Origin: Betaproteobacteria bacterium
GTDB lineage: Bacteria; Pseudomonadota; Gammaproteobacteria; Burkholderiales; SG8-39
Direction of reading: 5' to 3'
Assembly: GCA_011391185.1 (NCBI GenBank)
Contig: JAABRB010000163.1
Span: forward strand, 1 to 7,595
DNA: 7,595 bases
This document shows positions 1-6,235 of the stretch, piece by piece (within the stretch, counting starts at the first letter, position 1; each line of letters opens with the position of its first letter). The notes below the pieces were generated by a model. That model had not been told where the DNA came from. It searched no databases and saw only the letters and a program-made list of their open reading frames with translations. Made by a program: the position numbers and the translations under genes.

Positions 1-3000
1 CTGGCCGGGGCCGGTCAGATAGTCCTTGGCGGCCTGCGCACGACGGATGGCGAGATTGCGCAGGTCCGCGTCGGAGGCCGACGCATTGGCGAGCATCAGC
101 TTCTCCATCTCGGGAACCGGGATGTCCTTGTCGAAACCCAGAATGTTGCGCGGCTTGCCGGGTATGTCCGCGTCACCATAGGCGCGCTTGAGGAGATCCG
201 GGTACTCCTTGGCATCCACGGTGACGTCATCCGCCGATTTCGGCGCCCCGCCCACGTCGCGCAGGCGGTCGAATTTCTCCTGTTTGACCGCGCCGTCCAC
301 TGCGGCGCGCCGGAGCCCTGCGCGATCGGTGTTCGGGTCCGCCCGACCGGTCACGTCCAGCTTCACGGCGGGGCGATCCGCAAGGGCCTTGCCGAGCGCC
401 ACCAGTTTCTTTTCGGCAGCGGCCGACAGGCGCGCGCTCCCGGGATCGAATTCGAGATAGTCGAGACCGCCTTCTGCGCCTCCGATGGAACCGAGCAGGG
501 CGAACGGCGCCGTCACCGCCTTCGTGATGATGTTTCCGATCACCTGCATGACGATGCCCCCGACGCTGAACTCCGGATCGTCGAGCGAACCGCCGATCGG
601 CAGGTTCACGTCGATCACGCCGTTCCGATCCTGCAGCAGAGAAATCGCGAGCGGCACGGGCAAGTCCGAAGCATCCGGACCCGCCACCTTCTCGCCGAGC
701 TTGAGCTGGTCGAGATACAGGTTGTTTTCGGCAGCAAGCTTGCGGTCCTCGAGCACGTACCTGACCTTGACCGAGAGCTTGCCCCGATCGATGCCGTATC
801 CGAGGTACTTGGCGGAATACGGCGAGAGGCGCGGTAGCTCGATATCGCGGGCGCTTGCCTGGACGTTGAGGGTGAGGTTTGCGGCGAGCGGATTGATACG
901 ACCGCGAATCTCCAGAGGCGCCGTCTGGTTCAGCTTGCCGCTCAGCTCGAGATCTCCGGGCTTGTCGAATGTCAGCGTCGAGATACTTCCGCTCAGCTCG
1001 GTCAGGTCGGCGCGATAGTTCGGCCGCACGAAGAAATCGCTGAAATCGATGTTCCCGTTCTGCAGCTGCACGCTGCCGATGCGCAGCCACTCGACGGCCT
1101 GCAGGGAATCGGGCGGGCGGGGTTCGGCGCTTTTCGGCTTTACACGGGACGATTGAAATGATTGAGACGATTGCGTCGATTGAGACGATTGCGTCGATTT
1201 CGTCGTGCTGGTGCCCGCCTGAGGATTCGCGGGTGGCGATGGACCGGCTGGCGCATCCTGCGCAAGCTCCTGCAGGTTGAGCTGACCTTTCGAATCCAGG
1301 ACGAGCCGGGCGAAAAGGTCCGCCAGCGCGATCGCGTCGATGCTGACCCGGAGCGGCTCGGAGGCGGCATCGATGCCGGCCAGTCGAAGCGACTGCCACT
1401 TCAGCAGATCTTCGCCGCCTTTTTCGTTGCGCAGCGCCACACCGGAAATTTCGAAGTCCCCCTTGTATGCTGCACGAATTTCATTGCCGCGATTGATCGT
1501 GAGCGACCCGCGAGCAGAGACGTTGCCGCTCGCAACGTCGGCGTTTGTGTGCGGCGCCAGGTACGGATTGAAGGGCACGAGGTCGATCTTGCTCGCGACG
1601 ACGGCGACTGTTCCGGAAACATTCGGCGACAGTCGGCCACGCAGCGAAATCGAACCGGCGCGGTTCACCGTGGCCGTGAACGAGACCTCTCCCTGTGTGT
1701 CCTCCGCGGTGCTGAGCTGCGCGCCGGTGAAGGTCATGTTACGAAGTGCGACCTTCACGCCGGGTTTTACCGTCCGGTCCACGAAAGTGGCACGGCCTCG
1801 CTCGAGCTCAAGCCGGCCCAGGGAGACGACCCAGGGCTCTGATGTCGGCGACTGCGCCGCTTTGGCCGGAACGCTCTTGAGAAGGCGAGTGGCATTGATC
1901 GTGCCGTCGGCCGCGCGTTCGATCGCGTACACCAGGCTGTCGATCGAGACCTTCCCGAGGGTCACGCGTCGCGTAGCAAAGTCCGCTTCACCGTCTTCGA
2001 CGGAGGCGGAAGCGATCTCGAGGAACGGCGTGCGCGAATCGGGAAGCCGTAGGCGAACGTCACTGAGGGTCGCCGTGATTCCGGAAACCCGGCCCGCAGG
2101 CGCTGCGTCCTTGATTGCAATATCGAACGCGGCCGAAACATCCGCTGTGCCGCCTTGCACTTCGGCGTTTATGGCGGCCTCATAGTAGGGGTAGAGGTCT
2201 GCCAGCTTGAGCTGGAGAATCTGCAGCTTGCCGACGACCTGCATGGGATTGAGCTGAAATTCACCCGTATAGTCGACGCGGGCGGGAACGGGCGACGCCG
2301 CGTCGGCGCCGATCGCAATCGACTCGAATCCGGTCTCGACGCGTGCGCGCGAGGCGTCCGTGCTGCTCAGTCCGCGAACCCGCAGTTCGAACTTCTCGAT
2401 GCGCCGGCGAAAGGGCTTTTCCGGCATCAGATCGGCGACGTTGACCATGCCGTGCGTGATGGCGATCTCGCCGATTTCGAAAGCAAACGGCCCGCCCGCC
2501 TTTTCGTCGGAGCGTGAGTTGACCTGCGTCGGAATTTTCGGAATGAGCCTCGCCAGACTCAGGCTGCCGTCCTTTTCGCGCCGCAGGTCGAGTGCCGGGG
2601 ACTCGAGCCCGACTCGCGCGATGTCTGCCTTGCGGCCGAACACGTCGAGGCTGGTGATCACGACGCCCAGCTGGCGGAATGCGAATACGGGAGCGCCGCC
2701 CGTTTCGGCCAGGGCGAATTCGCGCACTGCGGCGTTTCCGCTCACCACCAGTCTGGCCTGCTGTGTTCCGGATTGGCGGAAGGTCGCGCTGAGTGCGGCA
2801 TCGACCTTTCCCGATGCGAGCGTGAATGACAGCGGAATCGGCGAGTAGTCGAGGTAGCGGGGCAGATCGACGTCGGTGAGATTGAGTGCGACCCGGGTCT
2901 CGCGAGAGTCGTCGAACGGTTTCGTTTCGCCGGTGATTCGAAGCGGGTCGCCGTTTACAACCGCCTCGAGCCTGGGCTGCACGAAAACGGCCACATGGGC

Positions 3001-3600
3001 GTCGAAATTCGAAATGAACGGGACGCTGATATTGATGCCAGTCACTTCGTGCTTCTGACTCTCCGCCTGATCGTCGAACGCGATCTGCCCGTCGCGAAGC
3101 TGCAGATTATTGAAGGAGAACCGCGCGGGCTTCTCCGTCGCGGCCGATTCGCCTCCCGTTGCAGTACCGAATTTCTCGACGAGATCCTGAAAGTTGTAGG
3201 CCTTCGCCGATGTGCGTGCAATGCGCAGGATCGGCCGATCGAGCCTTGCCTCGGCGATGACCGGAGCGAATCGCAGGAACGTCTGATACGACAGCCGGGC
3301 ATAAAACGTGTCGAAGCCGAGCGCCGCGACCGTGCCGTCGCGTTCACTGACTTGAAAACCGGAGACTTCCGCCGAGAGCGCGAACGGGTTGATCCAAATA
3401 CGTTCGATTGCAACCGGTCGGTCAAGAAGCGCTGCGAGCCGCTTCTCGGACTGCCACTTGACGATCGGCGGAGCGACGATGAATCCGGCCACCGCGATGA
3501 ATACGACCATCCCGACGAGCCACCACAGCGTCTTGCGAATGCGCGGGTGACCACCGAGAACACGGGGGCGTGCGCCGAGTCGGGCTGTCGTTCTCTGCAT
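1..3600 (-). CDS. DUF748 domain-containing (AsmA-like) envelope protein, C-terminus cut by window edge
   Basis: The frame is open without a stop from an ATG at 3600 to base 1, giving 1200 residues, and continues off the window. An in-frame stop lies at 3657-3655 with no other start between, so the ATG is fixed, although no good Shine-Dalgarno precedes it. Residues 1-24 are basic. Residues about 25-43 are one hydrophobic membrane helix (LWWLVGMVVFIAVAGFIV), followed by repeated beta-rich blocks. Recognisable DUF748 signatures are NGNIDFSDFFVRP (about 847-859), a region rich in GVIDVNLP and SLDDPEFSVGG (about 993-1015) and then ITKAVTAPFALLGSIG. The last visible part (LDVTGRAD, RRAQAAKDYL) loosely resembles OmpA-like C-termini. 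The family is related to AsmA-type proteins that anchor in the inner membrane and span the periplasm; a role in envelope maintenance or lipid traffic is inferred. A Pro/Ser/Gln-rich linker at about 782-835 contains a tandem repeat. By comparison with family lengths, probably under 100 residues are missing. It follows the phosphoesterase gene on the same strand. Confidence 0.93.
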   Translation of the reverse strand, partial: MQRTTARLGARPRVLGGHPRIRKTLWWLVGMVVFIAVAGFIVAPPIVKWQSEKRLAALLDRPVAIERIWINPFALSAEVSGFQVSERDGTVAALGFDTFYARLSYQTFLRFAPVIAEARLDRPILRIARTSAKAYNFQDLVEKFGTATGGESAATEKPARFSFNNLQLRDGQIAFDDQAESQKHEVTGINISVPFISNFDAHVAVFVQPRLEAVVNGDPLRITGETKPFDDSRETRVALNLTDVDLPRYLDYSPIPLSFTLASGKVDAALSATFRQSGTQQARLVVSGNAAVREFALAETGGAPVFAFRQLGVVITSLDVFGRKADIARVGLESPALDLRREKDGSLSLARLIPKIPTQVNSRSDEKAGGPFAFEIGEIAITHGMVNVADLMPEKPFRRRIEKFELRVRGLSSTDASRARVETGFESIAIGADAASPVPARVDYTGEFQLNPMQVVGKLQILQLKLADLYPYYEAAINAEVQGGTADVSAAFDIAIKDAAPAGRVSGITATLSDVRLRLPDSRTPFLEIASASVEDGEADFATRRVTLGKVSIDSLVYAIERAADGTINATRLLKSVPAKAAQSPTSEPWVVSLGRLELERGRATFVDRTVKPGVKVALRNMTFTGAQLSTAEDTQGEVSFTATVNRAGSISLRGRLSPNVSGTVAVVASKIDLVPFNPYLAPHTNADVASGNVSARGSLTINRGNEIRAAYKGDFEISGVALRNEKGGEDLLKWQSLRLAGIDAASEPLRVSIDAIALADLFARLVLDSKGQLNLQELAQDAPAGPSPPANPQAGTSTTKSTQSSQSTQSSQSFQSSRVKPKSAEPRPPDSLQAVEWLRIGSVQLQNGNIDFSDFFVRPNYRADLTELSGSISTLTFDKPGDLELSGKLNQTAPLEIRGRINPLAANLTLNVQASARDIELPRLSPYSAKYLGYGIDRGKLSVKVRYVLEDRKLAAENNLYLDQLKLGEKVAGPDASDLPVPLAISLLQDRNGVIDVNLPIGGSLDDPEFSVGGIVMQVIGNIITKAVTAPFALLGSIGGAEGGLDYLEFDPGSARLSAAAEKKLVALGKALADRPAVKLDVTGRADPNTDRAGLRRAAVDGAVKQEKFDRLRDVGGAPKSADDVTVDAKEYPDLLKRAYGDADIPGKPRNILGFDKDIPVPEMEKLMLANASASDADLRNLAIRRAQAAKDYLTGPGQ
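1151..1204 (-). repeat. In-frame 9-bp tandem repeat (18-bp higher-order unit) encoding a Q-S-S/T linker
   Basis: On the plus strand six consecutive 9-base units read gattgaaat, gattgagac, gattgcgtc, gattgagac, gattgcgtc, gatttcgtc. The middle four form two perfect copies of an 18-base unit (1160-1177 and 1178-1195). Translated in the DUF748 frame they give residues about 799-817: STQ/SSQ triplets ending in SFQSS. The unit is a multiple of three, so gain or loss of copies would keep the frame. All five glutamines use CAA and several serines use TCT/TCA, unlike the CAG/TCG preference elsewhere in the gene. This fits recent slippage expansion. The tract sits in a Pro/Ala/Ser/Thr-rich segment between two folded regions and is probably a flexible linker. 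Confidence 0.9.
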
Positions 3601-3729
3601 GGTGGCGTACGGAGGTTTTCCGGCACCGCCGTTGGCGGTCGCGGAGGCCTGCCTTCACAGGGTAGCAGGGATCCCGAGAGCCGTGCTTGCGCGGTGCACA
3701 ACTCCGCCCGGCGCCACGACGGAGAACGC
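3601..3729 (-). other. Intergenic gap between phosphoesterase and DUF748 genes, with a short hairpin
   Basis: These 129 bases separate two genes on the same strand. They contain a perfect inverted repeat at 3625-3639 (accgcc, three-base loop, ggcggt) lying 24 bases upstream of the DUF748 ATG. No T-run follows it on either strand, so it does not look like an intrinsic terminator. It could instead be a leader hairpin. No clear promoter or Shine-Dalgarno is visible. The gap is compatible with readthrough from the phosphoesterase gene, but an independent promoter cannot be excluded. Confidence 0.4.
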
Positions 3730-4512
3730 TCAAACCGAGACGATCAATCCGGGATCGAATTCGCCGTTCTCCGCCTTGACCGCCAGGACGGTGTCGCTAT
3801 TCGGCGCTTTCTTGTGGAACACGTAGCCGCGGGGATTGCACACGACCCGGGTTCCCTTCACGGAATAGTCGAAAGAGTTGTGGGTGTGCCCGTGGATCCA
3901 GAGGACCGCCGAGCCCATCGCGTTCTCGAGATTCGAGACGAAACCGCCATTGGCCGGGTGCCGGGCGAAACGCGCGTGAACGCTCAGGGGATGCGGAGCG
4001 TGATGGGTGATCACGACCGTCGGACCGGAGTAGCGCTCCGCGAGCCGCTCGCCGAGCCACTTGCGCGACGCCTCGTGCAATCGCACCGACGCCTCGGGAG
4101 TGAAGAGCCCGTCCCCGTCCCGGATCGCCCGGAAATCGACGATGAAGGGCCGTGAGAGGTTCATCACCTCGTCGCGGCGATCAGCGCCGTCGAGGCAGAA
4201 GTCGGTCCACAGCGTGCTGCCGAGAAAGCGCACGCCGTCGATCTCGGTCATCGCATTGTCGAGCAGCGTGATGCCGAGCTCGCGCGCTCGCGCCGCAAGG
4301 GTTTCCATTCCGCTGCGGAGATCGCCATCGTAATACTCGTGATTTCCGGGCACGTAGAGGATCCGTGGGCCGGTAAACCGTGCCGCCGCCCACTCGAGCC
4401 CTTGCGTGCCGTTGTGAATGTCGCCGGCCAGCACGACCACGTCCGCGCCTGTCTCAGGCGGATCGAACGCGGTGACCTCGATGTGCAGGTCGGAGAGAAT
4501 GTGAAGTCGCAC
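3730..4512 (-). CDS. Calcineurin-like metallophosphoesterase
   Basis: A complete 260-residue protein whose whole length fits the single-domain metallophosphoesterase fold. It is predicted to be cytosolic, with no signal peptide or membrane helix. The dinuclear-metal motifs appear in order: SDLHIE with D8 and H10, GDIHNG with D31, GNHEY with N57 and H58, THHAPH with H170/H171, and GHTH with H209 and H211. All expected ligands are present, so an active phosphomono- or diesterase is expected. Substrate cannot be told from sequence: a nucleotide, a phosphoprotein or a small phosphodiester are all possible. The start is a GTG at 4512; it is the only start before an in-frame stop at 4575-4573, and it places the first motif at the usual distance from the N-terminus. 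No Shine-Dalgarno is seen. A perfect inverted repeat lies 25 bases upstream. The DUF748 gene follows 129 bases downstream on the same strand. Confidence 0.93.
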   Translation of the reverse strand: MRLHILSDLHIEVTAFDPPETGADVVVLAGDIHNGTQGLEWAAARFTGPRILYVPGNHEYYDGDLRSGMETLAARARELGITLLDNAMTEIDGVRFLGSTLWTDFCLDGADRRDEVMNLSRPFIVDFRAIRDGDGLFTPEASVRLHEASRKWLGERLAERYSGPTVVITHHAPHPLSVHARFARHPANGGFVSNLENAMGSAVLWIHGHTHNSFDYSVKGTRVVCNPRGYVFHKKAPNSDTVLAVKAENGEFDPGLIVSV

Positions 4513-4714
4513 GGGACGGGTTTTCGGTGTGTTGCGTTGGGTCCTGCACCCAATTTTCTCACGCGCGAAAGCTCAGGGTTCCTACGCCCGGCCACGAGGG
4601 GGCGAGTGCTCCGGGCGTGTCGGGCATCCGGCAGTAGTGTGACGTATTCCACGGTGTGCGCCCGATTTCGCCCTTACTCCGGTCCAGCAGTGATCCGAAT
4701 TGGTAATTTCGCTC
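4513..4714. promoter_or_regulatory. Divergent intergenic region between phosphoesterase and small orphan gene
   Basis: These 202 bases separate the start of the minus-strand phosphoesterase gene from the start of the plus-strand 112-codon gene, so promoters for both probably lie here by arrangement. I could not find a convincing -35/-10 pair for either gene. The one clear structure is the inverted repeat at 4537-4553, reported separately. No small gene with coding character was seen; open frames crossing the region are by-products of high GC. Confidence 0.45.
4537..4553. repeat. Perfect inverted repeat in the phosphoesterase leader (possible operator or hairpin)
   Basis: The sequence ttgggt-cctgc-acccaa is a perfect 6-base inverted repeat with a 5-base centre, lying 25 to 41 bases upstream of the GTG start of the phosphoesterase gene. 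On the plus strand it is followed directly by tttt, which superficially resembles a weak intrinsic terminator. No plus-strand gene precedes it, so a protein-binding operator or a 5'-leader hairpin of the phosphoesterase mRNA is more natural. The function is inferred; only the symmetry is seen. Confidence 0.4.
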
Positions 4715-5053
4715 ATGGCGCACGGCGATCTCTATGGCGAGCTGATGGGAGCACGGACCGAGCGCCAGGTCGCGGTCACGGTCGAGCGGTACCTGCGGGG
4801 CGTGGCCGACGCGCATCCGCGGGGGTTTCTCGTCAAGCTCGAAAAAGGGACTGGCGTTCTGCCGTTCATCACCACGGCATCACGGATCCGATCGGCCGCG
4901 GACATCGAGCTCCTCCATGCAACGGTGTCCGGACACATCGAGATTGCGCGAACACGCGGCGAAGTCCCGCCGGGTCTGGAGGAAGTCGCGGAGATCCTTG
5001 CGGCCGCCCTCACGCGGCTGAAGCAGCTGCGGCGGCCGTGGAGTGGCGGTTAG
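4715..5053 (+). CDS. Hypothetical small protein, 112 residues
   Basis: I do not recognise this protein. The evidence that it is real is codon use: third positions are mostly G or C throughout, the composition is that of a soluble alpha/beta protein rather than the Arg/Ser/Pro-rich look of false frames, and it fills a gap between genes. Predicted features are an N-terminal helix (about 9-30), a strand-like hydrophobic stretch around FLVKLEKGTGVLPFI (38-52), a helix rich in acidic residues around 61-80, and an amphipathic C-terminal helix from about 87 to 105 ending in a basic tail. There are no cysteines, no signal peptide and no membrane segment. The ATG at 4715 was chosen; a TTG at 4700 is the only earlier start after an in-frame stop at 4691, and an ATG at 4745 is a shorter option. 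None has a clear Shine-Dalgarno. It diverges from the phosphoesterase gene and converges with the Rieske gene. Confidence 0.6.
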   Translation: MAHGDLYGELMGARTERQVAVTVERYLRGVADAHPRGFLVKLEKGTGVLPFITTASRIRSAADIELLHATVSGHIEIARTRGEVPPGLEEVAEILAAALTRLKQLRRPWSGG

Positions 5054-5067
5054 GAGGGGCGCGGGCT

Positions 5068-5086
5068 CGCGCTGCTAAGCAGCGTG
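5068..5086 (+). terminator. Hairpin at the convergent gene junction, possible terminator without a U-tract
   Basis: On the plus strand cgcgctgc-taa-gcagcgtg can fold into an 8-pair stem (one G-U pair) with a three-base loop, starting 14 bases after the stop of the 112-codon gene and spanning the stop codon of the Rieske gene on the other strand. The minus-strand copy has one mismatch in place of the wobble pair. No run of T follows on either strand, so a classical Rho-independent terminator is not demonstrated. Its place between two facing stop codons 21 bases apart is the main reason to propose it. Confidence 0.3.
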
Positions 5087-6145
5087 CCGCTTCGCCGCCC
5101 GCTGCTCGTCGGCGATCCGCTGGCGCAGCAACCGGATCGATTGAATCTGCCCGGCGTCGCTGTTCACGTCGACGCGCGGTGCCCTTGGATCCAGGTCGAT
5201 CCACCGCTGCTGGGTCTCGAACACTTCCCAGTCCTGGCGGAATGCGGTGTCGATCTGCTGGAACAGCATTTCGGTCACCTGAGGTTGATCGAGCAGGAAG
5301 TTGTGCGCCTGCGCCCAGAAGTAGTGGCAGGTCCTGTCCGACTCGGGCGTGACCGCATTGAGGTTCCGCATCTCGATGCCCCCGGGAAGCTTGCCCTCGG
5401 CGGCGAATGCGCCCGTCTTCGCCTGCGGGGCACCTTGCCCGGTGTCGAGCGCGCCGACGTCGAGCCGGATGAACGCCGGCGGCACGAAGTTGATGAACTG
5501 CCAGCGGTCGACGTTGCCACGAAAACCGCCCGCCTTCACGTAGGTCGCGGGCGGCGGCGTATCGATCATCCAGCGCGCTACCGTCACGTCGTTCCCCGTT
5601 CGCTGGGTCTGCGTCTGCGCCGCTTCCGCGGTGGCGTAGTTGCCGATCGTCGACTTGTGGACGAACGAAAGGTGCGTCAGGTCGAGGAGGTTCTCGATGA
5701 TCAGTTCGTAGCTCGCCTTGACGTGAAAGACCGTGCCCTTGGCGCGCCAGCCCGGATCGTCGAGCCAGTGGAAGTCGACGATTTCTGTCGGATCGGCGAG
5801 CGCCGGGTCACCCATCCACACCCAGATCCAGCGGTGCCGCTCGACCACCGGATAGCGCTTCACCCGCGCCGATTCGGGAATCGTCGCCTGCCCGGGGATG
5901 CGCACGCACTGGCCGGTACAGTCGTACGTGAAGCCGTGATAGGCGCATTCGAGCCGGTCGTCCAGCAGAGTCGCTTTGTGTAGCGGATAGTGGCGGTGGC
6001 AGCATCGGTCCTCGAGGGCGATGACTTCGCCGCACTTCATGCGGTACAGGACCACCGGCTCCCCGAGCATGACGCGTCCCAACGGACGCTCCCCCGTAAT
6101 CTCGTGGTCCCACGCGGCGACGTACCAGGCATTGCGCATGAACAT
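5075..6145 (-). CDS. Rieske [2Fe-2S] aromatic oxygenase, vanillate O-demethylase (VanA)-type oxygenase component
   Basis: A 356-residue protein that matches the single-subunit VanA type in length and layout, with the typical opening RNAWYVAAW. The Rieske cluster ligands are C48-x-H50 and C67-x2-H70, with 16 residues between the two pairs. The mononuclear iron site is the N152-x2-D155-x2-H158-x4-H163 motif, with D305 in the RQDWEVFETQQ segment as the likely third ligand. The C-terminal stretch DVNSDAGQ...RLLRQRIADEQ is also typical. Such enzymes take electrons from a separate reductase and hydroxylate or O-/N-demethylate aromatic or related substrates in the cytosol; no reductase gene is in the window and the substrate is unknown. 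The ATG at 6145 is preferred because GGAGGG lies 7 bases upstream and the family motif begins there. A TTG at 6205 would add 20 residues unlike the family. It lies 90 bases downstream of the TpsB gene, possibly co-transcribed. Confidence 0.93.
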   Translation of the reverse strand: MFMRNAWYVAAWDHEITGERPLGRVMLGEPVVLYRMKCGEVIALEDRCCHRHYPLHKATLLDDRLECAYHGFTYDCTGQCVRIPGQATIPESARVKRYPVVERHRWIWVWMGDPALADPTEIVDFHWLDDPGWRAKGTVFHVKASYELIIENLLDLTHLSFVHKSTIGNYATAEAAQTQTQRTGNDVTVARWMIDTPPPATYVKAGGFRGNVDRWQFINFVPPAFIRLDVGALDTGQGAPQAKTGAFAAEGKLPGGIEMRNLNAVTPESDRTCHYFWAQAHNFLLDQPQVTEMLFQQIDTAFRQDWEVFETQQRWIDLDPRAPRVDVNSDAGQIQSIRLLRQRIADEQRAAKRHAA

Positions 6146-6152
6146 CAGGGGA

Positions 6153-6158
6153 CCCTCC
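6153..6158 (-). promoter_or_regulatory. Ribosome binding site deciding the Rieske gene start
   Basis: Read on the minus strand this is GGAGGG, with 7 bases between it and the ATG at 6145. It is the only good Shine-Dalgarno sequence near any start in the window. It supports the shorter, family-like N-terminus over the TTG at 6205. Confidence 0.7.
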
Positions 6159-6176
6159 GGGTCTGGGGCGACAGTC

Positions 6177-6205
6177 AGTTTCGGCGCGGCCCGGGCCGTG
6201 GTCAA
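6177..6205 (-). promoter_or_regulatory. Weak candidate promoter for the Rieske gene, with an embedded palindrome
   Basis: On the minus strand TTGACC (6205-6200, five of six matches to the -35 consensus) is followed after a 17-base spacer by GAAACT (6182-6177), which matches the -10 consensus at only three of six positions. The spacer contains a perfect 12-base palindrome, cggcccgggccg, at 6187-6198. If real, the transcript would begin about 25 bases before the ATG and include the ribosome binding site. GC-rich palindromes arise easily by chance here, so this is tentative. Confidence 0.22.
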
Positions 6206-6235
6206 GTACGCGCCCCCGGCGTCCTGTTGCCCGAG

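Larger units (their letters stand above)
6146..6235 (-). other. Spacer between the TpsB and Rieske genes
   Basis: This 90-base gap holds the ribosome binding site at 6153-6158 and the weak promoter-like element with palindrome at 6177-6205. No hairpin followed by a T-run is present after the TpsB stop on the minus strand. Transcription could therefore continue from the TpsB gene into the Rieske gene. Confidence 0.4.

Noticed and set aside
227..1399. Minus-strand 390-codon open frame inside the DUF748 gene
   Set aside because: It is another frame of the same strand as the DUF748 gene, with an Arg/Ala/Gly-rich composition and no family signature. The DUF748 frame carries clear conserved motifs over the same bases.
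2995..4155. Plus-strand 386-codon open frame across the DUF748 and phosphoesterase genes
   Set aside because: It lies antisense to two well-supported genes and their gap, is rich in Arg and Asp as expected from an antisense GC-rich frame, and has no recognisable domain.
4537..4557. Intrinsic terminator reading on the plus strand (inverted repeat followed by tttt)
   Set aside because: No plus-strand gene lies upstream of it, the stem is only six pairs and the T-run is four bases. An operator or leader hairpin is more likely.
4732..5013. Minus-strand 93-codon open frame opposite the orphan gene
   Set aside because: Its Arg/Ser/Ala/Pro-rich translation looks like an antisense shadow, whereas the plus-strand frame has better third-position G/C bias and a more protein-like composition.
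4339..5352. Plus-strand 337-codon open frame overlapping the phosphoesterase start, the orphan gene and the Rieske 3' end
   Set aside because: It crosses three better-supported genes, and its translation becomes Arg/Ala/Ser-rich low complexity. The 112-codon frame explains the coding signal at 4715-5053.
5084..5983. Plus-strand 299-codon open frame antisense to the Rieske gene
   Set aside because: It is an antisense shadow of a gene with all catalytic motifs intact, rich in Arg, Val and Asp, without any known domain.
6146..6205. A 20-residue N-terminal extension of the Rieske protein from a TTG at 6205
   Set aside because: The extension is unlike the family, lacks a Shine-Dalgarno, and would contain the good ribosome binding site for the ATG at 6145.
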